Source: Bacillota bacterium
GTDB taxonomy: Bacteria > Bacillota > Clostridia > Christensenellales > Aristaeellaceae
Length of the DNA: 55,719 nucleotides
NCBI GenBank assembly: GCA_029548395.1
Contig: JAKPNM010000039.1
Coordinates: forward strand, 1-55,719
Direction: 5' to 3'
Program-made: the position numbers and the translations under genes
Notes under the pieces: generated by a model
Databases searched by the model: none
Told to the model about the DNA's origin: nothing
What the model saw: the letters and a program-made list of their open reading frames with translations, nothing else
Part shown: piece by piece, positions 49,659 through 55,719 of the stretch
Numbering within the stretch: position 1 is the stretch's first letter
Layout: each line of letters starts with the position of its first letter

Positions 49659-50330
49659 CTATCCCAGATAATCGCCCTGGTAGCTGACCAGCACCGCGCT
49701 GTTGACCCCGTTCATCGCAGAGAGAAGGTTGATAAAATCAGTATTGTCGTCCTTCAGGCGCACCTCATAATGCAGCTCAATCGCGTCTTTCCGGGCGCTT
49801 TTGCTTTTGATGACCGCACGGGTGGTCTGATCGTCCAGAAACTCCTTCGCCCTGACCTCGCTGTCGTAGTCGGCGCAGCTGAGCACGACAATAAACGGCT
49901 TGTCAACAGACTTTCTGTTCGCAAACACAAGGATCATCAGGCCGATAAGAACGCTTCCGCCCACTGCCAGGGGAATCATTCCCGCGGCGAGCACAATGCC
50001 CACCGCGATCGCCCAAAACAAAAAGGCGATGTCTGTCGGCTCCTTGATCGCTGCCCTGAAGCGCACAATCGACAAAGCGCCGACCATGCCCAGGGACAAT
50101 ACCACATTGGAGGTAACAGCAAGGATGACCAGCGTTGTAATCATGGTCAGGGCCACCAGCGTCAGGGAGAAGCCGGAGGAATACATCACCCCGTTGTAGG
50201 TTTTCTTGTACACCAGATGGATGAAAAGCCCCAGCCCGAAAGCCAGAACCATCGCAATGCCCATGTCCATCAGGGATACGCTGGCAAAATTATCCAAAAA
50301 CTTGGATTTGAAAATGTCGGAAAAGCTCAT
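49659..50330 (-). CDS. DUF4956-like membrane protein
   Basis: 223-residue integral membrane protein of a conserved family without an assigned reaction. About four membrane segments lie in the first 130 residues (MGIAMVLAFGLGLFIHLVYK, FSLTLVALTMITTLVILAV, GIVLAAGMIPLAVGG and others), with the conserved GMVGALSIVRFRAAIKEPTD loop between them; the C-terminal 100 residues form a soluble domain (KPFIVVLSCADYDSEVRA). It is placed between the VTC-domain and CotH genes, which is the usual company of this family, so a joint function at the membrane is likely. Confidence 0.8.
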   Translation of the reverse strand: MSFSDIFKSKFLDNFASVSLMDMGIAMVLAFGLGLFIHLVYKKTYNGVMYSSGFSLTLVALTMITTLVILAVTSNVVLSLGMVGALSIVRFRAAIKEPTDIAFLFWAIAVGIVLAAGMIPLAVGGSVLIGLMILVFANRKSVDKPFIVVLSCADYDSEVRAKEFLDDQTTRAVIKSKSARKDAIELHYEVRLKDDNTDFINLLSAMNGVNSAVLVSYQGDYLG

Positions 50331-50351
50331 GTTAACTGCTCCTTTTTCGTG

Positions 50352-51029
50352 TTATCCGTAAATACGGCATGCCCTGTACTTGGAAAAAGCCCCGCTGCGC
50401 CCGTGTTCCAACCCCACCGCCTTGCGGATGATGGAGGGCAAAAACTCATCCCATTTGACCTCCATGATGATGACCGGATCCCCGGCGGAAATGGTGACGC
50501 AATGCGGATCCAAAAAATCTGTGCAGCCCAGGCCGGTGCGGATATTGGAGTCCAGGGTCACCCGTACATTGCCGGGCGCGAACACAAAAGGTTCCCTGGT
50601 GTAATCCACAATGGTTTTAGGCCGCAGGCCTTCCGTGATGATTTTGCTGTACAGCTCCGCCACCAGAGGCCTGCCGCTTTGCAGCATCCACCCATAATCG
50701 CCATCCACGATGGTCTGCGCTTCACAGGCGGTCAGACCCGCAGACTGCTTGTTGCCAAAGCCGTTGCGTTTGCTCTTTTTTTCAAGCTTGATATATGAGG
50801 TGTCGTCATTGTAGTAACGGATCCGGAATTTCTCTCTGACATTCACGCCATCGATTTTCTCCCTCAAAGCCCTGTCCACAGGGGTGTCGAAATACAGACT
50901 CCGCACCTGATACGTGCCGTCCGGTCCCGCATGCTCGTCCACCTTGGCCACCGCCCGCATGCGCTGGCGGATGGTCAGCATATCACAGTAGGATATTTCA
51001 TGCTTCCATTCGTTTCGATACTCGACCAT
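50352..51029 (-). CDS. VTC-domain protein (polyphosphate polymerase-like)
   Basis: 225-residue protein resembling the catalytic tunnel domain of VTC polyphosphate polymerases. Visible family features: EWKHEISYCDMLTIRQRM at the N-terminus, VRSLYFDTP, the basic strand KFRIRYYN, YIKLEKKSKRNGFGNKQ, VDYTREPFVF, VRVTLDSNIRTG, and the acidic metal-binding strand IIMEVKWDEFLP. The start at 51029 follows GAGGAG at 6 nt. No membrane segment is present, so it is cytoplasmic and probably works with the DUF4956 membrane protein 21 nt downstream. Whether it makes polyphosphate is untested. Confidence 0.85.
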   Translation of the reverse strand: MVEYRNEWKHEISYCDMLTIRQRMRAVAKVDEHAGPDGTYQVRSLYFDTPVDRALREKIDGVNVREKFRIRYYNDDTSYIKLEKKSKRNGFGNKQSAGLTACEAQTIVDGDYGWMLQSGRPLVAELYSKIITEGLRPKTIVDYTREPFVFAPGNVRVTLDSNIRTGLGCTDFLDPHCVTISAGDPVIIMEVKWDEFLPSIIRKAVGLEHGRSGAFSKYRACRIYG

Positions 51030-51100
51030 CGCCTTCTCCTCTCTTTGATTTTTATTGCTTTCAAAGCTTGCCTGGGACCGAGCTGAATAATCCAAACACA

Positions 51101-51784
51101 TCATTCGATGAAGTTGGTTTTTGTTTCAAGGGTTTCCCTGGTTGTGGCGGCGGTGCCCGCATCCACCGCATTGTCCACCCGTCCGATCAACAGAACTGCG
51201 ACTGCCTGCATGGCGGGGTCCACCGCCATTTTTTCACAAAGCGCGTCATGCTTTCCCCCGTTCAGCATCATGACGGGCGAGGAAACAATTTTTACGCCAT
51301 ACCCCAGGGAAGCGGCTGCAATCACCATGTTCTGCGCGGCCAAGCCGCAGTCGAAGTCCGCGTTCGGGGATTTGCTTCTGTCATTCCGGTAAATAATGAT
51401 CGCAGCGGGAGAATCTCCAAGCCCTGCCTTGGCGCCGCCCGTCATCATAGGCGGCGCCGGTCTTCCTTCACCCGGACCGCCATCGGGTTTCCCCGTCAGA
51501 CCGGCAGGGGGCGCAAAGCCCATTCCGGAGCCGGCGATTTCATCCATCAGTTCCTGATTCGTGATTGCCACGAAAAACCACGGCTGTTGATTGATAGCGC
51601 TGGCTGCGGCCAGCCCTGCCCGCATGATCGTATTCAAATCATCCGCTGAAACCGCCTCGTCTGTAAACACCTGCGCAGTCCCCACATTCATGATCGTGTC
51701 TACTACCGCCGTTTCCGCCATGGCGGAAGAGATGACAAGAAGCAGCACAGCTGCTGTGATGATAGCAACGCTTTTGTGCGTCAT
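51101..51784 (-). CDS. Exported nitroreductase-family protein
   Basis: 227-residue protein with a signal peptide (MTHKSVAIITAAVLLLVISSAMA) fused to a nitroreductase-like flavin domain. The RAGLAAASAINQQPWFFVAI segment is the FMN-binding start of the family, followed by AAIIIYRND, DCGLAAQNMVIAAASLGYG (typical helix and glycine) and VAVLLIGRVDN. A Pro/Gly/Met-rich loop (GFAPPAGLTGKPDGGPGEG) interrupts the domain where most members have a helix. The start follows GAGGAGG at 7 nt. It lies between the beta-helix protein gene and the VTC gene. An extracytoplasmic flavoprotein of this family is unusual; electron acceptor and donor are unknown. Confidence 0.78.
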   Translation of the reverse strand: MTHKSVAIITAAVLLLVISSAMAETAVVDTIMNVGTAQVFTDEAVSADDLNTIMRAGLAAASAINQQPWFFVAITNQELMDEIAGSGMGFAPPAGLTGKPDGGPGEGRPAPPMMTGGAKAGLGDSPAAIIIYRNDRSKSPNADFDCGLAAQNMVIAAASLGYGVKIVSSPVMMLNGGKHDALCEKMAVDPAMQAVAVLLIGRVDNAVDAGTAATTRETLETKTNFIE

Positions 51785-51809
51785 GATAATGACCTCCTCG
51801 CTTTCCAAC

Positions 51810-51839
51810 CCGGCAAACCTTTCTTCTCTTTGTTGCCGG
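51810..51839 (-). promoter_or_regulatory. Hairpin in the leader of the nitroreductase gene
   Basis: CCGGCAA (51810-51816) and TTGCCGG (51833-51839) form a perfect 7-bp stem 26 nt upstream of the start codon, in the 136-nt gap after the beta-helix gene. No T run follows, so it is more likely an mRNA stability or processing element than a terminator. Confidence 0.4.
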
Positions 51840-51920
51840 TTCCGTTAAATTATTGGGTACGCCATTTTAATCGTTCCAGTATATAGCGCATCATGTGATC
51901 CTGACACGCCGGGCGCAAGT

Positions 51921-54104
51921 TCATTTTCCGGGCGCGCCGTCCTGCGGCGGCAGGGGAGGATTGCCGAATTGGGAGGGGTCAAAGTCGCCCATTTGGGAGG
52001 GGTCGAAACCGGGCATCGTGGATGGATCAAAGTCACCCATCTTGGACGGATCGAAACCGGGCATCTGGGACGGGTCGAAATCACCCATCGTAGACGGGTC
52101 AAAACCGGGCATCATGGACGGGTCAAAGCCGCCCGGTCCCCCGGGGCCAAAGGAGAACCCGCCCTTCACCTGAACCAGCTCATTGGCTTGGCCGAAGACG
52201 GCATCTGTCAAGAGGTTCCCGCTTGGCGTCAGGGTATAGGTCCCGTCACCGTTGTCCCTGATGTCCGCATAGACGCTTCCGCCTTCTTCAATCTGCAGAT
52301 AGGTAATCAGCGAGGCTTTCTGCGGCCGCCATTCTCCGCCTTTTCGCACGGTGACCTGAATGAAGTTGTTGCCGTTGAAGTATCCACGGTTCGCAACGCG
52401 GCCGATATAGTAATACCGGTCGGAGGTGATACGGGTATTCTGCGCTTCCAGTGCATTCGTCCCATCATACCGCTCGTTCACATGGATCACTTCCGTGGCG
52501 CTGATATCGCCCCGAAGTGACGCTCCGCGCCCGATGAAGATGACCAGGCTCCTGCCGTTTTGCCCATGATACCCGGTGCCGTTGTACAGGTTCCCTTCCA
52601 GGGCCGCGTCCTCAACGGTAAAGGTGACATAGCCGCCATTGCTGGTGTCGGTGACCCCGCCGTTTTCCGAAGGCCAGCCGGGCGCTTCCGTGAATTGGGT
52701 ATCGAAAATCTGCTGCGCATCCGTTCCGACCGCATTGTTTTCATCATCGATCATTTGCAGCAGCACCCCGTTGTCAACATGAATCTGAGAACCGCCCTCC
52801 ACCAGAATCGCCGTATCCGGGCTCTTGACAAGGAAAGCCGCCTCGTCCGTATTGAATATCGTCCCTTCCGTCAGCTTCACACCGGCCGATCCCCATGTCA
52901 TGATGCCAAAGCCGTCGGAGTTCAGGATGGTTGGCTGTCCCTTGCCGCTGATTCCCTTAAAAGCAGCCTCGGAAGAAAAACCCGTTACATAATGGCCCAA
53001 GAAGTCATATCTCTCCGCATCGCCGGAAAGAGGGTGGACATCCAAGGCGCCATTTTCAAAGTCTGAGTCTGCGAACGTCATGTATCCGCCTGTGATCACG
53101 CCGCCATAGGTTCCGGCATTGATCGTCGTGCCGTAAAAAAACTCCTGCGCCTGGCCGATGGCAAAAGCGCCATAACCTGTTGCATACCTATCCAAATAGG
53201 GGTCCGATGTATTGCCCGCGGTAAATTGATCAAGCGTGATTTCGCTGTCCACTGCGACGATTTGCATATCGGAGCCGGAATCCGTGGACAGAACGCCCCA
53301 GCCTCCGGCGGTCATCCTACTGTTCACCACTGCCAGGAGCGAGTTTCTTCCTTCAATGTTTGAAAGCCGCGCATTGCCGCCGATGCCCAGCACCCAAGGC
53401 GGCGACACCATGGTGGCCATGCGTGAGTTGTTGCGATACCCCTCATACAGCGTCCCGCCCTGCACGCTGACCGTGGAGTTCCTTACCATCGTGGCGGCGC
53501 CGGAATCCGTTAAAAAGGCAAGCTTTGCGACGCCTATCGTGTTGATCGTGCTGTCCTGAAATATGAGCTTTCCACCGTTCGCATTGACGATGGCGGTTCC
53601 CAGGCCCGTAAAGTCATTGACATTGGAGCCGTCGGAATGACTGGTCAGATTCAGCGCCGCCCTGGAAACAGTATAGCTGCCGCCGTCAAGGATCATGCCG
53701 TTAAAACTGTCGCTGGTGGCGTCAATGGCAATCCCGTCCGCCCCGGCATCCGAATAGCTTCCGCCTTGAATGACCTCCGTCACAGACCTGCGCTCGTCGA
53801 TGCCGTCTCTGGTCACATACAGCGCGGCCCGGTAGGCATAGTCGGATGGCTCTCCCTGGGAGCTTGAACTGAATCTCCCATAGGCCTCGCTTTCTGCAAG
53901 AATTGCGTTTTCATAGACACCTTCCTTAAGCGGTACTTCAACGCCGTCCACAATCAGCGTATAGCGCCGCTGCGTATCGGCAGCCATCTCTCTGGTGACA
54001 ACCACCGTTCCGACTGCTGTGTCCGCCATCCCGGTGACAAAAATCCCGCATGCCAGTATCACAGCTGCCGTAAGCGTTAAAAGTTTTTTGTTGAAGTCTT
54101 TCAT
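51921..54104 (-). CDS. Exported right-handed beta-helix protein with FDPS octad tail
   Basis: 727-residue secreted protein. Signal peptide MKDFNKKLLTLTAAVILACG with cleavage near GMA; central region (about 60-600) made of repeating strand/turn units such as GGKLIFQDSTINTIG, LLAVVNSRMTAGGWGVLS and GGYMTFADSDFENG, the pattern of a parallel beta-helix. The fold resembles Cthe_2159-type carbohydrate-binding or adhesin-like proteins found near CotH genes. The C-terminus (660-715) is seven octads FDPSxM ending PG or GD. Gene order and the CTGAAA repeats upstream suggest it heads the CotH/VTC operon under control of the OmpR-type regulator at 45651. No membrane anchor is present. Enzymatic activity is not evident. 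Confidence 0.75.
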   Translation of the reverse strand: MKDFNKKLLTLTAAVILACGIFVTGMADTAVGTVVVTREMAADTQRRYTLIVDGVEVPLKEGVYENAILAESEAYGRFSSSSQGEPSDYAYRAALYVTRDGIDERRSVTEVIQGGSYSDAGADGIAIDATSDSFNGMILDGGSYTVSRAALNLTSHSDGSNVNDFTGLGTAIVNANGGKLIFQDSTINTIGVAKLAFLTDSGAATMVRNSTVSVQGGTLYEGYRNNSRMATMVSPPWVLGIGGNARLSNIEGRNSLLAVVNSRMTAGGWGVLSTDSGSDMQIVAVDSEITLDQFTAGNTSDPYLDRYATGYGAFAIGQAQEFFYGTTINAGTYGGVITGGYMTFADSDFENGALDVHPLSGDAERYDFLGHYVTGFSSEAAFKGISGKGQPTILNSDGFGIMTWGSAGVKLTEGTIFNTDEAAFLVKSPDTAILVEGGSQIHVDNGVLLQMIDDENNAVGTDAQQIFDTQFTEAPGWPSENGGVTDTSNGGYVTFTVEDAALEGNLYNGTGYHGQNGRSLVIFIGRGASLRGDISATEVIHVNERYDGTNALEAQNTRITSDRYYYIGRVANRGYFNGNNFIQVTVRKGGEWRPQKASLITYLQIEEGGSVYADIRDNGDGTYTLTPSGNLLTDAVFGQANELVQVKGGFSFGPGGPGGFDPSMMPGFDPSTMGDFDPSQMPGFDPSKMGDFDPSTMPGFDPSQMGDFDPSQFGNPPLPPQDGAPGK
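51960..52127 (-). repeat. Seven tandem 24-bp units encoding FDPSxMxx octads
   Basis: The coding strand repeats a 24-bp unit seven times; alternate units end in PG and GD, giving a 48-bp higher order for most of the array. The last unit (FDPSQFGN) is diverged. Copy number is probably variable between strains. Confidence 0.85.
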
Positions 54105-54346
54105 GATTCGTTCCTCCGTTTCGATGTTTAAGGATCATTCTATGTTTATTACTCCGCATTACCTCCTATTTGCAGGGCATGCTTCTATTTGAAACATGTT
54201 AACAGGATAAGCTGAAATGATTCTGAAAAAACAGCTCCCAAAGCGTAAACAAAAGGCCCTCCTACGTTTGACGCTTACAGGCAATCTCGATCCTGTTTTG
54301 AAAAGGAGGCTTTGGCGTGTTTATCTGTGAAATGATATTTTTTACC
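54105..54346. other. Intergenic region between the beta-helix gene and the last GH3 gene
   Basis: It carries the promoter side of the minus-strand 54104 gene with the CTGAAA repeats (54212-54228). Between 54253 and 54317 AAAGGCCCTCC and GGAGGCTTT can pair imperfectly over a long loop, possibly terminating the GH3 gene that reads in from the right. No coding sequence is supported. Confidence 0.4.
54212..54228. promoter_or_regulatory. CTGAAA direct repeat, predicted OmpR-type operator
   Basis: CTGAAATGATTCTGAAAA matches CTGAAATGATACTGAAAA at 45559 in 17 of 18 positions, with the same 11-bp period. It lies 108 nt upstream of the beta-helix gene start. Confidence 0.65.
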
Positions 54347-55719
54347 CTATATCTTGTTTTTTCTGTTCAGATTCGGGCGGCGGAAGAAAGCTTTTATCAA
54401 TCTCCCCAACCCCCGGAAACCATGGCCATTTACCATGAATAGAATCGCCTCAGCCATCTCCATGGATACCATGCCGTTCATCATTTTCGCGATGCCCCTG
54501 AAGGTAATATTGTAAATGAACAGGAGGTTGAGATCCGGTTTCCCTTCCGCGATGCTCTTGTTTTTCATATCGCTGACTATACGGCAAGCGAAGCGGGCGA
54601 TGGGATTCCTGGCATAGAACAATTGCGATACGGCATCGTTCATTTGAAGCGGCGCGCTTCTATCCCAGTTTCGGGGTGGAATCTCACGCCCAAGAAGGGC
54701 GCAAAACTGATCGTCCGGAACGTTGTTCAGATCGCATACTTCATAACAGCCCAGATCCTTCCCTTCGTAGGGGTTGCAGGCGCCTGTGCCTTGAACAACC
54801 AGGCTATCAGTCAGCCGGATATCCTGAACGCTGGCACCCACCATGAGCCGGTACCTTCCGCCCTCAACCTCAAAGCGATTCGTCTTCACGTTAAAGTAAC
54901 GGAACGTTTTATCATCCAGCCGGATGCGCACTCGTTTGGTTTCACCCGCTTCCAGATGCACCTTCACAAACCCTTTCAGCTCCATCTTAGGGCGGAATAC
55001 TGTAGCGTCGGGAAGGCTTACATATAGCTGCGCCACTTCCGCGCCAGCGCATTCGCCTGTGTTTGTTATCTCAAAGCTGATCTGAGCATCGCTGACATCC
55101 ATGTTCGCATATTCAAAGCTGGTATAGGACAGGCCAAAGCCGAAGGGAAAGCGCACCGGCAGATCGGCCGTTTCGTACAGACGATATCCTACATAAACGC
55201 CCTCCCGGTATTCGCTGGTTTTTTCCTTGCCCGGATAATACCGGCTGATCGCCGTTCGCTCATAGGTCACGGGGAATGTTTCGCTCAGTTTGCCGCTGGG
55301 GTTCACCTCGCCTGTCAACACGCGCAAAACAGCTTCCGCCGACGCCTGCCCCCCAAGCCCTGCCCACAAAAGAGCTTGACACTGATCTATCCAGGGCATT
55401 TCCACAGCGCTGCCCGCCGACATTACCACGATAATGCGGGGGTTTACCTGATGAAGCCGTTCCAGAAGGACCCGCTGGTTATCGGGAATGCGCATGTGTT
55501 CACGGTCCAAGCCTTCTGTTTCAAACCCCTCCGGCAGTCCCAGATACAGCAACACACAATCGGAATGTGCGGCGATCTCCTCAGCCCGGGCCAAGAGCTC
55601 CCCGTCCGGTTCATCCAGCCTGCGGAATCCTTCAGCGTAACGAAATTCATTCTGAAAAACGTGACGGAGCATCTCCAATCCGTTTTCTTCCATTGCAGGA
55701 TTTACCAGGCTGCTGCCTG
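54347..55719 (-). CDS. GH3 beta-glucosidase, C-terminal part (5' end outside window)
   Basis: The frame stays open to the window edge (reads GSSLVNPAMEENG), so only the last 457 codons are seen. Present are the end of the alpha/beta sandwich domain (RIIVVMSAGSAVEMPW, GLGGQASAEAVLRVLTGEVNPSGKL split over the text), the FPFGFGLSYTSFEY motif, and a fibronectin III-like domain (EITNTGECAGAEVAQLYVS) with the family's LDDKTFRYFN. A C-terminal extension of about 140 residues (ending AKMMNGMVSMEMAEAILFMV...) follows, as in many Firmicutes intracellular beta-glucosidases. The nucleophile-containing barrel lies outside the window. It differs from the five secreted GH3 proteins and shows no EF-hand loop in the visible part. 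Confidence 0.88.
   Translation of the reverse strand, partial: GSSLVNPAMEENGLEMLRHVFQNEFRYAEGFRRLDEPDGELLARAEEIAAHSDCVLLYLGLPEGFETEGLDREHMRIPDNQRVLLERLHQVNPRIIVVMSAGSAVEMPWIDQCQALLWAGLGGQASAEAVLRVLTGEVNPSGKLSETFPVTYERTAISRYYPGKEKTSEYREGVYVGYRLYETADLPVRFPFGFGLSYTSFEYANMDVSDAQISFEITNTGECAGAEVAQLYVSLPDATVFRPKMELKGFVKVHLEAGETKRVRIRLDDKTFRYFNVKTNRFEVEGGRYRLMVGASVQDIRLTDSLVVQGTGACNPYEGKDLGCYEVCDLNNVPDDQFCALLGREIPPRNWDRSAPLQMNDAVSQLFYARNPIARFACRIVSDMKNKSIAEGKPDLNLLFIYNITFRGIAKMMNGMVSMEMAEAILFMVNGHGFRGLGRLIKAFFRRPNLNRKNKI

Noticed and set aside
51960-52127. Possible CRISPR-like array
   Set aside because: The 24-bp repeats are contiguous, in frame and encode FDPS octads; there are no spacers and no cas genes.
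1-55719. Mobile element or genomic island boundaries
   Set aside because: No transposase, integrase, tRNA end, or long flanking repeat was seen; only composition differences of single genes.

Overview
The window is a gene-dense stretch of bacterial chromosome devoted mainly to extracellular glycan breakdown and uptake. Strong AGGAGG-type ribosome binding sites, AraC/YesM/YesN regulators, an MsmX/UgpC-type sugar ABC ATPase, an AgI/DltB-like acylation cassette and a CotH/VTC operon suggest a fairly GC-rich member of the Clostridia (a Christensenellales-like gut or rumen lineage is my guess, not proven). No rRNA, tRNA, CRISPR array, transposase or phage gene was seen. All functional calls come from reading the translations; no database search was run.

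Layout. 1-945: end of an acetoacetyl-CoA synthetase gene. 1223-8070: a sugar locus (solute-binding protein, two permeases and a GH65 phosphorylase on the minus strand, divergent from an AraC regulator). 8449-10564: two Gfo/Idh/MocA-type dehydrogenases and a remnant of a third. 10752-18459: three tandem, secreted, divergent GH3 genes. 18675-21338: a secreted CBM9-like protein divergent from a YesN-type response regulator. 39971 down to 21386: an 18.6 kb co-directional run: CBM9-like protein, solute-binding protein, GH3, two permeases, GH3, ABC ATPase, acyl carrier protein, adenylating enzyme, MBOAT acyltransferase, SGNH/DltD-like protein, second adenylating enzyme and a secreted LacZ-type GH2. 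40236-42023: a YesM-type sensor kinase divergent from that run. 42063-47530: a MacAB-like efflux operon divergent from an OmpR-type two-component pair. 47591-54104: an operon of a beta-helix protein, exported nitroreductase, VTC-domain protein, DUF4956-like membrane protein and CotH kinase-like protein. 54347-55719: the C-terminal part of an intracellular-type GH3.

The most unusual system is the acyl-transfer cassette at 24772-30544 placed inside a glycan import and hydrolysis operon. It has every part of a Dlt/Alg-type pathway (two unlike adenylating enzymes, one carrier protein, an MBOAT with both conserved histidines, and an SGNH protein), so the operon may activate an acid or amino acid, export it and attach it to (or handle it on) a surface or harvested glycan.

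The sensor kinase and the YesN regulator lie 20 kb apart, each divergent from a CBM9-like gene. Both have a CCGGCAC box exactly 93 nt before the start codon followed by an extended -10, and related CAGGCAC boxes precede both-side CBM9/GH3 genes. I infer they are one split two-component system controlling the glycan genes. A second regulon is suggested by CTGAAA-N5-CTGAAA repeats shared by the MacAB/two-component intergenic region and the promoter of the beta-helix/CotH operon.
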